DNA from: Brucella thiophenivorans
GTDB taxonomy: Bacteria > Pseudomonadota > Alphaproteobacteria > Rhizobiales > Rhizobiaceae
Assembly (NCBI RefSeq): GCF_002252445.1
Contig: NZ_NNRJ01000019.1
Coordinates: forward strand, 124,001 to 188,000
Direction of reading: 5' to 3'
DNA length: 64,000 bases
The notes below the pieces were generated by a model. It did no database searches. It was not told the origin of the DNA and was given only the letters and a program-made list of their open reading frames with translations. Below, piece after piece: positions 1 through 8,196 of the stretch (its first letter is position 1; the number at the start of each line of letters is the position of its first letter). The position numbers and the translations under genes are program-made.

Positions 1-1
1 T

Positions 2-199
2 CTGACACGAAATATTCGTCCTGATCTCGAATTATGGCCGCATTCTCATTATCTGAGTGAATATGTGATTGCATGCCGCGACCTGTTGTCAAAAACGGAA
101 GACCAAGCTTTGGCTGCGGGCGATATATGTTTTATAAATGCGGATGAAATGGCGTTCGCGCCAATAGATAAAGAAAAAAAGGCAAACGAAAATGACTGA
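2..199 (+). CDS. Ubiquinol-cytochrome c chaperone family protein (CBP3/UPF0174-like), 3' end only
   Basis: This is the last 65 codons of a gene that begins before the window, read in the frame starting at base 2. The visible tail contains LWPHSHYLSEYVIACRDLL and a short ALAAGDICFINAD segment, which resemble the C-terminal part of alphaproteobacterial ubiquinol-cytochrome c chaperones, proteins that help assemble the cytochrome bc1 complex. The stop codon TGA (197-199) lies inside the start of the following DUF177 gene, an 8-base overlap, so the two genes are probably translated together. The assignment rests on a short tail plus the usual neighbour in this family (DUF177 then plsX), so it is moderately sure. 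Confidence 0.6.
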   Translation: MTRNIRPDLELWPHSHYLSEYVIACRDLLSKTEDQALAAGDICFINADEMAFAPIDKEKKANEND

Positions 200-749
200 T
201 AAACCGGCGCTGACCTATCCCGTTCCGGTTCTGCATCTTCCCCAGAAGGGTTTGACGGTGAACATTGGGACCAATGATAAGGAAAGAGCCGCTCTTGCTG
301 CTCAGCACGGTCTTGAGTCTGTGAATTCGTTTGATGCCGAATTTCTGCTGACACAGTGGAAAAAGCGGGGCATTCGTCTGCGCGGCACGATCAAGGCAGA
401 AGTCGTACAGTCCTGCGGTGTAACCCTTGAACCGATCACATCGACTATTGCGGAAGCTGTTGATACGATTTTTGTGCCCGAGGATTCGCGCCTTGCCAAA
501 GTCCAGCTTGATGAAAGCGGCGAATTGCTGCTTGATGCGGAAGGTGCAGACATTCCAGAAACTTTTGTTGGCGATAAGATCGATATTGGCGCGGTTGCCG
601 AAGAGTTTTTTGAATTGGCTCTGGATCCATATCCCCGCAAACCGGGTGTAGCCGAAGATGCTGAACCCGTTGTTTTTGGTGATGTGGAAGAGGAAGAAAA
701 GCCTGATTCGCCTTTTGCAAAGCTCTCGGAATGGTCGAATAAGCCTTGA
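192..749 (+). CDS. YceD/DUF177 family protein
   Basis: A 185-residue cytoplasmic protein of the DUF177 (YceD) family. Family members usually sit just before rpmF or plsX and are linked to rRNA maturation and lipid gene expression. The central VVQSCGVTLEPI and the tail motifs DPYPRKPG and SPFAKL are typical. Many relatives have a pair of Cys-containing motifs, but only one Cys is seen here. The ATG overlaps the stop of the upstream gene, which supports this start. plsX follows after 119 bases, the normal alphaproteobacterial order except that rpmF is absent. The family call is firm. The exact function is not shown by the sequence. Confidence 0.85.
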   Translation: MTDKPALTYPVPVLHLPQKGLTVNIGTNDKERAALAAQHGLESVNSFDAEFLLTQWKKRGIRLRGTIKAEVVQSCGVTLEPITSTIAEAVDTIFVPEDSRLAKVQLDESGELLLDAEGADIPETFVGDKIDIGAVAEEFFELALDPYPRKPGVAEDAEPVVFGDVEEEEKPDSPFAKLSEWSNKP

Positions 750-868
750 TTTAACTAAGACTTGAGAGAATCTGGTTGTACACGACCGGAAAAACACTAT
801 TTTCGCGGAAAAGCCCTCTGTTTTTACGAAGCAGATCTGGGCACGGGATCGCACAGGAATAATCAATA

Positions 869-1927
869 GTGATAAAAATTTCCATTGACGCCATGGGCGG
901 TGATTTTGGCCCTGAAGTGGTCATCCCTGGCGCTGCGAGGGCGCTTGAACGCCATCCTGACATCAGGTTTATCTTTTTTGGCTTGGCCGGACAGGTCGAG
1001 CCGGTGATTGCACGTTATCCGAAACTTCAGGCTGCATCCGAATTTCGCGCCAGTCAGGTCGCGGTTAAGATGGACGACAAGCCAAGTCAGGCACTGCGCT
1101 CTGGTCGTGGCAAGTCTTCGATGTGGCAAGCCATTGAAGCCGTCAAAATTGGTGATGCCGATGTCTGCGTTTCTGCGGGAAATACCGGCGCACTGATGGC
1201 TATGTCAAAATTCTGCCTGCGCATGTTGTCCGATGTCGAGCGCCCTGCAATCGCTGCCATCTGGCCGACGTTGCGCGGCGAGTGCGTTGTTTTGGATGTT
1301 GGTGCGACCATTGGCGCAGACGCGCGTCAATTGGTGGATTATGCGGTGATGGGCGCTGGCATGGCGCGCGCACTGTTTGAAATACGCAAGCCGACTGTTG
1401 GTCTTCTCAATGTTGGCACTGAAGAAGTCAAAGGCCTCGACGAAATCAAGGAAGCTGCACAGATTCTGCGCGATACGCCGCTTGATGGCCTGCAATATAC
1501 AGGCTTCGTCGAAGGCAGTGATATTGGTAAAGGCGCGGTCGATGTGGTCGTGACGGAAGGCTTTACCGGCAATATCGCGCTCAAAACCGCAGAAGGTACT
1601 TCACGTCAGATGGCAACACTGTTGCGTCAGGCTATGAGTCGTACGCTGCTTGCCAAGATCGGCTATATTTTTGCAAAGGGCGCATTTGATCGCGTTCGCG
1701 AAAAAATGGACCCCAATAAGGTCAATGGCGGCGTGTTGCTCGGCATGAGCGGCGTTGTAATCAAAAGCCATGGTGGGGCTACGGCAGAAGGCTTCTGTTC
1801 AGCGATTGAAGTTGGCTATGACATGGTGCGCAACAAGCTTCTCGAAAAGATTGAAGCGGATCTGGCGCATTTCCACCACAGTCATCCGCATGCTGCATCC
1901 AATGACGGTGCTGAAGCAGTAAAATAA
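869..1927 (+). CDS. plsX: Phosphate acyltransferase PlsX
   Basis: PlsX (352 residues, normal length) makes acyl-phosphate from acyl-ACP and phosphate, the first step of phosphatidic acid synthesis by the PlsX/PlsY route. It is a peripheral membrane enzyme. The N-terminal [13 protein letters not shown] segment, the [10 protein letters not shown] motif and the [13 protein letters not shown] motif are diagnostic. The chosen start is a GTG at 869-871 with AGGA about ten bases upstream (855-858). No ATG in frame would keep the conserved N-terminus. fabH follows closely on the same strand, so plsX and fabH probably form one transcript. Confidence 0.97.
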   Translation: MIKISIDAMGGDFGPEVVIPGAARALERHPDIRFIFFGLAGQVEPVIARYPKLQAASEFRASQVAVKMDDKPSQALRSGRGKSSMWQAIEAVKIGDADVCVSAGNTGALMAMSKFCLRMLSDVERPAIAAIWPTLRGECVVLDVGATIGADARQLVDYAVMGAGMARALFEIRKPTVGLLNVGTEEVKGLDEIKEAAQILRDTPLDGLQYTGFVEGSDIGKGAVDVVVTEGFTGNIALKTAEGTSRQMATLLRQAMSRTLLAKIGYIFAKGAFDRVREKMDPNKVNGGVLLGMSGVVIKSHGGATAEGFCSAIEVGYDMVRNKLLEKIEADLAHFHHSHPHAASNDGAEAVK

Positions 1928-2003
1928 TAAATAGCCTCTCAACAGGGCAAGAGTTTTGACCGGCAACAAAGTCTGCCGCAGTCACGCAAGACGGGAAAAA
2001 ACG

Positions 2004-2975
2004 ATGATAAGATCTGTCGTAAGAGGTATTGGGTCTGCTCTTCCTGAGCGGATCATGAGGAACTCCGACTTTACGGGCGTGATTGAAACCTCTGACGAGT
2101 GGATCGTTCAGCGCACTGGCATTCGCCAGCGTCACATAGCGGGCGAAGGCGAAACGACTGTATCACTGGGTGCTGCGGCTGCACGTGCAGCATTGGAAAA
2201 TGCAGGTCTTCAGGCTTCCGATATTGATCTGGTTCTGGTTGCTACCTCGACACCAAACCATACTTTTCCGGCAAGTGCGGTCGAAATCCAGCGTGAGCTT
2301 GGCATCACTACCGGCTTCGCTTTCGATTTGCAGGCCGTTTGCAGCGGCTTCATCTATGCAATAACGACCGCTGATCTTTATATTCGCGGTGGTATGGCCA
2401 AGCGTGTTCTGGTCATTGGTGCAGAGACATTCTCGCGCATTCTCGATTGGAATGACCGCACGACCTGCGTGCTGTTCGGCGACGGAGCAGGTGCTCTTGT
2501 GCTTGAGTCGGCAGAAGGTAAGGGCCTGACATCGGATCGCGGTATTCTGACCGCAAACCTGCGCTCGGATGGCAATCACAAGGAAAAGCTGTTTGTTGAT
2601 GGTGGACCATCTACAACGCAGACAGTTGGTCATCTGCGCATGGAAGGCCGTGAAGTCTTCAAACATGCTGTCGGTATGATTACCGATGTGATCGAAGCTT
2701 CTTTTGAAGAAACAGGCCTGACTGCAGACGATATTGATTGGTTCGTACCGCATCAGGCTAACAAGCGTATTATTGATGCTTCGGCAAAAAAGCTCAATAT
2801 TGCTGAGGAAAAGGTGGTTATTACCGTGGATAAGCACGGAAATACCTCTGCGGCATCGGTTCCGCTCGCACTCGCAACCGCTGTTGCTGATGGCCGGATC
2901 CAGAAGGGTGACCTCGTTCTTCTGGAGGCTATGGGCGGCGGATTTACATGGGGCGCGGTTTTGTTGCGCTGGTAA
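2004..2975 (+). CDS. fabH: 3-oxoacyl-ACP synthase III (KAS III)
   Basis: FabH (323 residues) condenses acetyl-CoA with malonyl-ACP to start fatty acid synthesis. The catalytic triad is visible: Cys113 in AVCSGF, His in PHQANKRI and Asn in KHGNTSAAS. The reading frame is open upstream to 1956, but the protein family begins at [15 protein letters not shown], so the ATG at 2004 is chosen. The extra 16 codons upstream look non-conserved. It lies about 76 bases after plsX and is followed by a GNRA-loop hairpin and then ihfA. Confidence 0.96.
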   Translation: MIRSVVRGIGSALPERIMRNSDFTGVIETSDEWIVQRTGIRQRHIAGEGETTVSLGAAAARAALENAGLQASDIDLVLVATSTPNHTFPASAVEIQRELGITTGFAFDLQAVCSGFIYAITTADLYIRGGMAKRVLVIGAETFSRILDWNDRTTCVLFGDGAGALVLESAEGKGLTSDRGILTANLRSDGNHKEKLFVDGGPSTTQTVGHLRMEGREVFKHAVGMITDVIEASFEETGLTADDIDWFVPHQANKRIIDASAKKLNIAEEKVVITVDKHGNTSAASVPLALATAVADGRIQKGDLVLLEAMGGGFTWGAVLLRW

Positions 2976-2990
2976 TTAGAAAATTGATAG

Positions 2991-3010
2991 GCCGCGAGGA
3001 AACTCGCGGC
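2991..3010 (+). terminator. Hairpin after fabH, possible weak terminator
   Basis: An 8-bp perfect stem GCCGCGAG/CTCGCGGC with a GAAA tetraloop lies 15 bases after the fabH stop. No T-run follows, so it may be an mRNA 3'-end stabiliser or a processing site rather than a true intrinsic terminator. Confidence 0.4.
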
Positions 3011-3092
3011 TTGACCGAAGCCCGGTTATCTGTGTAACCTCCTGTCACTTAAGGATATTATCTGTTCAAACGCTAACCAGGTAGGTTCTGTT

Positions 3093-3416
3093 ATGGGAGG
3101 TAAGACGGTCACACGCGCTGATCTGGCAGAGGCTGTTTACCGAAAGGTAGGCTTGTCCAGAACAGAATCGGCGGCTTTGGTCGAAATGATTCTCGACGAA
3201 GTCTGTGATGCTATTGTGAACGGTGAAACTGTGAAACTGTCGTCCTTTGCGACATTTCAGGTTCGTGACAAGAATGAGCGTATCGGACGCAACCCGAAGA
3301 CTGGTGAGGAAGTACCAATTCTCCCACGCCGCGTCATGACGTTCAAAGCGTCTAACGTTCTCAAACAACGCATCCTCCAGGAACACCAGAAGCGTGGTGC
3401 AAAAGCCGCTAAGTGA
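3093..3416 (+). CDS. ihfA: Integration host factor subunit alpha
   Basis: IhfA (107 residues) is one half of the IHF heterodimer that bends DNA at specific sites and acts in recombination, replication and promoter architecture. The HU/IHF fold is complete: N-terminal helices, the [17 protein letters not shown] stretch and the DNA-bending arm with the RNPKTGEE and ILPRRV motifs. The C-terminus is Lys/Ala-rich. The start ATG (3093) gives the conserved [21 protein letters not shown]-terminus. A strong terminator follows. The MerR gene downstream is a common neighbour in this group. Confidence 0.96.
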   Translation: MGGKTVTRADLAEAVYRKVGLSRTESAALVEMILDEVCDAIVNGETVKLSSFATFQVRDKNERIGRNPKTGEEVPILPRRVMTFKASNVLKQRILQEHQKRGAKAAK

Positions 3417-3456
3417 CGGCTTTAAAAAGATAAAATCTAAATATTCTGGCTTTTAT

Positions 3457-3487
3457 AAAATCGCTCTTCGGGGCGATTTTTTCGTTT
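3457..3487 (+). terminator. Intrinsic terminator after ihfA
   Basis: Stem AAAATCGC (3457-3464) pairs with GCGATTTT (3473-3480) around an 8-base loop, followed by further T-rich sequence. It lies about 40 bases after the ihfA stop. Confidence 0.8.
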
Positions 3488-3775
3488 TTTTGAAGATGAA
3501 CTTGTAACAGACGCCTGAAATTTCTGTTGCTTCCTGTTATATTTGAACAGGTGCTTATAAAGTTCTGCTATTATATAATCAACGAACGGGCGACTCGTTT
3601 CTCTAATATGATGAAGCGATAAGTAGGGGCTTTTCGTTTAGTATTTTTATGTTAAACGCGTTCGATTAATATGATATTTTGGCTGGCACTGCGTAGCGTG
3701 TCGATTGCCATTTGAACTATCTGGGCTGGCAGGCTCACTGAACGGTGAAGCCGAACCACTGGAAAGGGCAAGCAG
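3488..3775. other. Intergenic region before the merR-like gene
   Basis: This AT-rich stretch holds no convincing gene. An inverted repeat CCTGTT-N7-AACAGG lies at 3533-3551 and could be an operator. A ribosome binding site GGAAAGGG lies just before the MerR-type start at 3776. Short open frames here have no recognisable protein features. Confidence 0.4.
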
Positions 3776-4315
3776 ATGGACAAAAGCCCTGATGCATTCA
3801 GGACTATCAGCGAAGTTGCAGAAGATCTCGATCTTCCGCAACACGTATTACGTTTCTGGGAAACACGCTTTACCCAGATCAAGCCCATGAAGCGAGGCGG
3901 TGGGCGCCGTTATTACCGCCCACTGGACGTGGAGTTGCTCAAGGGTATCCGTCATCTTCTTTATGATCAGGGCTATACGATCAAAGGCGTGCAGCGTCTG
4001 CTCCGCGAAAATAACGCACAGTTTATTATCGCACTTGGCAATGGCGATGTGCAGGCCATTGAAGCGATCACCCGCCAGAAACAAGCTGCTGCTGAAAAGC
4101 AGGCCTTGGAAAATGCTGCCGAGAACGAAATGGCTTTGCCAAATGGCATTAAAGCGCCTCAGCCTGCCCGCAAGCTCTTTGGCTTGTTGAAGGGAGAGGA
4201 AGATGGTCCGATCGGTGCAGACGGCAAGCGTCCATCCAAGGATAATCGTGGCCTTTTACAGGAAGCACTTTTTGATCTTCTTGAATGCAAGCGCCTGCTG
4301 GATCAGGTTCGATAA
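3776..4315 (+). CDS. MerR family transcriptional regulator
   Basis: A 179-residue DNA-binding protein. The N-terminal winged helix is of MerR type: [20 protein letters not shown] and then [15 protein letters not shown]. It is followed by a helix with [10 protein letters not shown]. The C-terminal part is long, Gln/Ala-rich and lacks the metal-binding Cys residues of MerR, CueR or SoxR, so the effector is unknown. The start ATG at 3776 has a good ribosome binding site (GGAAAGGG, about eight bases upstream). The gene sits after ihfA and ends at a bidirectional terminator shared with sugE. Confidence 0.85.
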   Translation: MDKSPDAFRTISEVAEDLDLPQHVLRFWETRFTQIKPMKRGGGRRYYRPLDVELLKGIRHLLYDQGYTIKGVQRLLRENNAQFIIALGNGDVQAIEAITRQKQAAAEKQALENAAENEMALPNGIKAPQPARKLFGLLKGEEDGPIGADGKRPSKDNRGLLQEALFDLLECKRLLDQVR

Positions 4316-4350
4316 TTAAAAAGGGAGGCTTTCGCCTCCCTTTCGTTTTT
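4316..4350. terminator. Bidirectional intrinsic terminator between merR and sugE
   Basis: A 10-bp stem AAAGGGAGGC/GCCTCCCTTT (4320-4343) with a TTTC loop is flanked by T-runs in both reading directions. It serves the MerR gene on plus and the sugE transcript on minus. Confidence 0.88.
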
Positions 4351-4354
4351 CGGT

Positions 4355-4672
4355 CTAAGTCGATGATAATTTCAGGCCGATAATGCCGGCCAATATCAAA
4401 GTGACGCTGGCAACACGGAAGAATGTTGCTGCCTCACCGAGAATGACTATTCCCACGATAAAGGCACCCACAGCACCTATGCCCGTCCAAATAGCGTAAG
4501 CAGTGCCGAGTGGCAGGGTGCGCATTGCCATGGAGAGCAAGGCGAAACTGCCGATCATCGTGACGATTGTAATGATGCTTGGTGTCAGCAGCGAAAAGCC
4601 TTCCGACTTCTTCATGAAATAAGCCCAGACGATTTCGAGGCCGCCGGCAATAGCGAGATAAATCCATGCCAT
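4355..4672 (-). CDS. gdx (sugE): Guanidinium exporter, SMR family (SugE/Gdx)
   Basis: A 105-residue four-helix inner-membrane transporter of the small multidrug resistance family. It is of the SugE/Gdx type, which exchanges guanidinium for protons. The sequence follows Escherichia coli SugE closely in pattern: essential Glu in helix 1 ([10 protein letters not shown]), [19 protein letters not shown] and the IIGLKLS tail. The longer reading frame to 4783 runs back through the riboswitch, so the start is set at ATG 4672 with AAGGAG seven bases ahead. The guanidine-II riboswitch directly upstream (4689-4732) confirms that this is the guanidinium-specific branch of SMR rather than a quaternary-ammonium EmrE type. 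Confidence 0.95.
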   Translation of the reverse strand: MAWIYLAIAGGLEIVWAYFMKKSEGFSLLTPSIITIVTMIGSFALLSMAMRTLPLGTAYAIWTGIGAVGAFIVGIVILGEAATFFRVASVTLILAGIIGLKLSST

Positions 4673-4688
4673 TTTAGTGCTCCTTGGT

Positions 4689-4732
4689 ATGGGCCGTCCC
4701 ATGTTTGTGAAAACGAAAGGCCGTCCTTTCGT
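4689..4732 (-). promoter_or_regulatory. Guanidine-II (mini-ykkC) riboswitch controlling sugE/gdx
   Basis: Read on minus, two hairpins with identical ACGG loops stand in tandem. The first is CGAAAGG-ACGG-CCTTTCG (4714-4731, one more A-T pair outside). The second is ATGGG-ACGG-CCCAT (4689-4702). They are separated by 10 bases. Paired stem-loops with ACGR loops are the defining feature of the mini-ykkC/guanidine-II class. The second hairpin ends three bases before the Shine-Dalgarno AAGGAG (4685-4680) of sugE, the usual place for translational control. Confidence 0.93.
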
Positions 4733-4743
4733 AAAATTATTAA

Positions 4744-5492
4744 TCAGTGAGAAGGGTGCAGGGCGTCGTTCAGATACATGCAACTTAACATGGTGAAGAC
4801 ATAGGCTTGAATGATTGCCATCAGCAACTCAAGCGCTGTCAACGCTACTGTCATGGCGAGCGGCAGAATTGCCGACATCAAGCCCAATGTGCCGAGACTG
4901 CCAAGCTCGATTACGAATCCTGCAAAAACTTTGAGCGTGATGTGCCCGGCGAGCATGACAGCAAACAGACGCACCGAATGACTGATCGGGCGCGAAATGT
5001 AAGACATAAGCTCGATAGGTACGATAATCGGCGCGAGCACTGCGGGGACGCCAGCAGGCATAAATAGCCGAAAGAATTTGAAGCCGTGGCGAACCAGTCC
5101 GTAAATTGTGACGGTTAGGAACACGAGCATTGCGAGCGCGAATGTGACGATAAGCTGGCTGGTAACCGTGAAGGCATAAGGAAACATGCCGATGAGGTTC
5201 GCCACGAGAATGAACATGAAAAGTGAGAACACCAGCGGAAAGAACTTCATCCCGTGTTCGCCCGCATTTTCGCGGATCGTTCCAGATATAAATTCGTACA
5301 ACATTTCTGCAGATGACTGCCAGCGTCCGGGAACGATTCTACTGCAGCGTGACGCAAAAAAAAGAAAGCCGCCAGCGAGTGCCACTGTCAGCAGCATGTA
5401 AAATGCAGAATTGGTGAAGGCAATCTGCTGCCACCCAGTGTACCAAGTTCGACAAGTGGTCGAATAGCAAATTGATCGATAGGTCCAGCCAC
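4744..5492 (-). pseudogene. Orphan F1Fo ATP synthase subunit a (AtpB-like), single-base frameshift near the 5' end
   Basis: The gene encodes a membrane protein clearly homologous to AtpB, the proton-channel subunit of Fo. The main frame (up to about 5430) has [42 protein letters not shown] and [19 protein letters not shown]. The expected N-terminus ([20 protein letters not shown]) is present but in another frame. It runs from a GTG at 5492 with AGGGGG six bases upstream, as far as base 5430. One extra base there would join both parts into a 249-residue protein. The essential Arg (E. coli R210 equivalent) and the late Gln are kept, but the Asn at E. coli N214 is Val. No other atp gene is nearby. 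A guanidine-II riboswitch sits in the leader and gdx follows. The frameshift may be real decay or an assembly error. Confidence 0.8.
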
Positions 5493-5508
5493 GGAACACC
5501 CCCTAAAT

Positions 5509-5550
5509 GGGGCCGTCCCCTATGCGAACACAGACGCGGGTCGTCCCGCG
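5509..5550 (-). promoter_or_regulatory. Second guanidine-II (mini-ykkC) riboswitch, upstream of the atpB-like gene
   Basis: On minus, CGCGGG-ACGA-CCCGCG (5535-5550) and GGGG-ACGG-CCCC (5509-5520) form two short hairpins with ACGR loops, 14 bases apart. The Shine-Dalgarno AGGGGG of the atpB-like gene follows four bases later (5504-5499), the same geometry as the sugE riboswitch 0.8 kb away. The second stem is only 4 bp but all G-C. Confidence 0.85.
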
Positions 5551-5691
5551 CAACTCACAAATAGAGATATTTTTTTCAGGCCGCAAGCCTGAGAATTTCC
5601 CATGTCCTACGAAAACTTGATTGCTCTGCACTGGATCGAGTGGCTTTTTACGCTATCCTTAATCATTGCAACCAATTCTGGAGAGCGATTG

Positions 5692-6669
5692 ATGGCTATC
5701 TCACGACGAAATTTCATTGTTGCGGCCTCTGCTGCGAGTGGTGGGGTGGCCTTGTCACCATTTAAAAGCACACAATCACAGGCGGAGACGCCCGTGTCGA
5801 AGATCGAAAACCCCGGCTTTCATCGCTTTCAGTTCGGTGATTTCGAGATAACTACGCTTTCTGATGGGCGTCGTGCGGGCGAAGCGCCGGAAAAAACATA
5901 TGCCATCAATCAGGACCCGAAAGATGTCGCGGCACTTTTGGAGGAAAATCTGCTTCCGCCTGATCGTTTTGTGAACAGTTTCACACCCGTTCTCATCAAT
6001 ACGGGTGAGGAGTTGGTTTTGTTCGATACCGGCATGGGAGCGCTCGCGCGTGACAAGGGGCAGGGCAGGCTAGTCAGTGCGCTTGAGGCATCGGGCTATA
6101 AGGCAGATGACGTGTCGCTCGTTGTGCTTAGCCATTTCCATCCCGATCATATTGGCGGCCTGATGGACGGCGATAAGCCGGCTTTTGCAAATGCGCGATA
6201 TGTGGCGGGGCAGAAAGAATTTGATTTCTGGACTAATCCTGCACGTCTTGAAAGTCCGGCTAAGACTGTCGCGCAGATGGTCGAGAAGAATGTGAAGCCG
6301 CTTGCTGAAAAGACAACCTTTACTGATGACGGCAAGGAAGTTGTTCCCGGAATTCATGCCGTGGGGGCTTATGGCCATACGCCTGGACATCTGGCATTTC
6401 GCATTGAGTCGGGTGACAAACAACTGATGCTGATCTCCGATACGGCCAATCACTCTGTGATTACCTTGCAGCGTCCGGACTGGCACGTCTCGTTCGATGC
6501 TGACAAGGAAATGGCGGCAGAAACCAGAAAGCGAATTTTTGATATGCTTGCGACAGACCGTATTCCATTCATCGGTTATCACATGCCATTTCCCTCGCTC
6601 GCTTATCTCAAACGGCAAGGCGAGGGTTATCTTTACGTTCCGGAAACCTATCAGATCCGCAACACGTAA
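5692..6669 (+). CDS. Exported metallo-beta-lactamase-fold hydrolase
   Basis: A 325-residue protein with a Tat-type signal (SRRNFIVAASAASGG) followed by a metallo-beta-lactamase fold. The zinc motif SHFHPDHIGG, the later His in YGHTPGHLAF, the Asp in LISDTANHS and the final His in GYHMPFPS are all in place, so a two-metal hydrolase acting in the periplasm is likely. The substrate is unknown. Relatives include quorum-quenching lactonase-like and uncharacterised exported proteins. The open frame extends upstream to 5602, but the ATG at 5692 gives the Tat signal directly at the N-terminus and has GGAGAG upstream. It is divergent from the atpB-like gene. Confidence 0.88.
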   Translation: MAISRRNFIVAASAASGGVALSPFKSTQSQAETPVSKIENPGFHRFQFGDFEITTLSDGRRAGEAPEKTYAINQDPKDVAALLEENLLPPDRFVNSFTPVLINTGEELVLFDTGMGALARDKGQGRLVSALEASGYKADDVSLVVLSHFHPDHIGGLMDGDKPAFANARYVAGQKEFDFWTNPARLESPAKTVAQMVEKNVKPLAEKTTFTDDGKEVVPGIHAVGAYGHTPGHLAFRIESGDKQLMLISDTANHSVITLQRPDWHVSFDADKEMAAETRKRIFDMLATDRIPFIGYHMPFPSLAYLKRQGEGYLYVPETYQIRNT

Positions 6670-6766
6670 TCTGAACCGGTAAGCGGTGTAACTGTGTCCA
6701 TTTTCACATTTATGGAAAATAGGCCTTGCACCGCAAGTCTTTATATCCTAGGGCTTTTTCATGGTC

Positions 6767-6843
<77 letters not shown>

Positions 6844-6907
6844 TTTTTCTAAAATAAATACAAATATTGATGCTTGTTTCTTATGTGCCTTTGACGGGCG
6901 CATGAAT

Positions 6908-6935
6908 AAAAAATGCCCCTGTCGTAACAGGGGCA
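6908..6935 (-). terminator. Minus-strand intrinsic terminator without a known gene in front
   Basis: The stem TGCCCCTGT/ACAGGGGCA (6914-6935) has a 4-base loop. Read on minus it is followed by TTTTTT, a textbook terminator. On plus no T-run follows. It therefore serves a minus-strand transcript coming from 6950-7200, where only the small frameshifted frame at 6947-7092 is seen. Confidence 0.75.
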
Positions 6936-6946
6936 ATTAGTGCTTA

Positions 6947-7092
6947 CTATTTTTGGCGAAGATCGTACAAGGGGCGGTTAACGATCCCGTTTTGATAAAA
7001 ATATTCAGATAAACTTCTCAAAGATTATTATGAAAATTCGCTGCTTCTAAAACAATGTCAGTTAAACGCTTTTTTAGCAGTGGATCAATCAT
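6947..7092 (-). pseudogene. Possible small gene of about 48 codons with a one-base frameshift
   Basis: From an ATG at 7092 the minus strand reads MIDPLLKKRLTDIVLEAANF and four more residues, then stops at TGA next to a three-T run (about 7017-7022). The adjacent frame continues with LRSLSEYFYQNGIVNRPLYD and ends at TAG 6947-6949. Twelve bases later comes the terminator at 6914-6935. One more T in the run would give a single 48-residue, largely helical soluble protein. No family is recognised and the ribosome binding site is weak. It may be a decayed small gene, a sequencing slip, or part of an untranslated RNA. Confidence 0.4.
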
Positions 7093-7204
7093 ACTTGTGT
7101 GCTCACAATAAAATTGAAAATCAACGCATGTTATTTATTGCTAGCTTGCTATAAAAATCATTGTTTGTGTCATTGAAAAACGTTTGATCTATAAGGCTTG
7201 CCAA

Positions 7205-7870
7205 ATGAACTTATCGGCTGAAATAGTGAAATATGTATCGCTTGTCGTGATAGGGCTTTTACCGATCATGAATCCCCTGACGACCATTCCTTTGTACATG
7301 TCGCTGACGAACCGGATGAGTCCAGAGCACAAGCGTGCGCAAGCACGAAAAACCTGCATTTATGCTTTCGCGATTCTCGTCGTTTTCATGATGTTGGGTA
7401 ACGGGATTATCGCGCTTTTCAGTATATCTTTACCGGGAATTCGCGTTGCTGGTGGAATTATCATTATGATTTTGGCACTTCGCATGATTTTTTCAGGCGA
7501 AGACACATCATCGGAAGTGGATGCAGCACCGGCCGATATTAAAAAGGCTGATCTGGATTACTCGTTCTCTCCGCTGGCAATGCCAAGCCTTGCCGGTCCC
7601 GGCTCAATTGCGGTTGTGATGGGCTTTTCGTCCCAAATTCCGGCTGATCACAGCATTCTTGGGCATGTCGTCATCGCCATCGGTATCGCGATTATGGTCG
7701 CTATTGCATATATTGCGCTGTCGTCGGCAGGCTGGATTGAGAAGGTGCTTGGTGATCACGGAATGCAGGCAGTCACGAAAATCATGGGCTTTCTTCTGAC
7801 GTGTGTGGCCGTTCAATTTCTGGCTTCTGGCATCCGTGACTTCGTTGTTGAGTTCAGCAAGATCTCATAA
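7205..7870 (+). CDS. MarC family integral membrane protein
   Basis: A 221-residue inner-membrane protein with six predicted helices, of the MarC/UPF0056 family. The motifs LLPIMNPLTTIPLYMSLT (near the start) and LAMPSLAGPGSIAVVMGF (mid) are typical. Members were once linked to multiple antibiotic resistance, but the substrate is not established and some are listed as neutral amino acid transporters. The start is set at ATG 7205. A TTG seven codons upstream (7184) is also possible. It converges on ynfA with a 5-base gap. Confidence 0.9.
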   Translation: MNLSAEIVKYVSLVVIGLLPIMNPLTTIPLYMSLTNRMSPEHKRAQARKTCIYAFAILVVFMMLGNGIIALFSISLPGIRVAGGIIIMILALRMIFSGEDTSSEVDAAPADIKKADLDYSFSPLAMPSLAGPGSIAVVMGFSSQIPADHSILGHVVIAIGIAIMVAIAYIALSSAGWIEKVLGDHGMQAVTKIMGFLLTCVAVQFLASGIRDFVVEFSKIS

Positions 7871-7875
7871 TCCAC

Positions 7876-8196
7876 TCATGTCCGCGGCGTGAACAAAATG
7901 ATGCACGTACCGACAAACGCGGTTGCAGCCCCGATCATATCCCAACGGTCTGGGCGCATGCCTTCTGCCGCCCAGATCCATAATATGGATGCGATGACGT
8001 AGATGCCGCCATAGGCAGCATAGGCACGACCGGCGCTATCACTCTCAATGAGTGTGAGAAAATAGGCAAAAAGAGCAAGGCAGATCAAACCCGGAACGAG
8101 CCAGAGCGGAGATTTGTCGAGTTTAAGCCACGCCCAGAAGGAAAAGCACCCGGCGATTTCGAACAAGGCTGCCGCGGTATAGATCACGAGCTGCAA
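7876..8196 (-). CDS. YnfA/UPF0060 family small membrane protein
   Basis: A 106-residue protein with four predicted membrane helices, of the YnfA (UPF0060) family. [20 protein letters not shown] near the start, [12 protein letters not shown] in the middle and [11 protein letters not shown] near the end are family signatures. The fold is like small multidrug resistance proteins, and export of small cations is proposed but not shown. Its start overlaps the end of the O-antigen-ligase-like gene by 13 bases, so it is the last gene of the polysaccharide operon by position, although its function is probably unrelated. Confidence 0.9.
   Translation of the reverse strand: MQLVIYTAAALFEIAGCFSFWAWLKLDKSPLWLVPGLICLALFAYFLTLIESDSAGRAYAAYGGIYVIASILWIWAAEGMRPDRWDMIGAATAFVGTCIILFTPRT

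Noticed and set aside
132-866. 244-codon minus frame opposite the DUF177 gene
   Set aside because: It is a shadow frame without ribosome binding site or family features, while the plus frame is a recognised protein.
5576-5592. Hairpin TCAGGC/GCCTGA as a terminator
   Set aside because: The T-run precedes the hairpin on plus and becomes an A-run after it on minus, so it cannot act as an intrinsic terminator in either direction. It may be an operator between the divergent genes.
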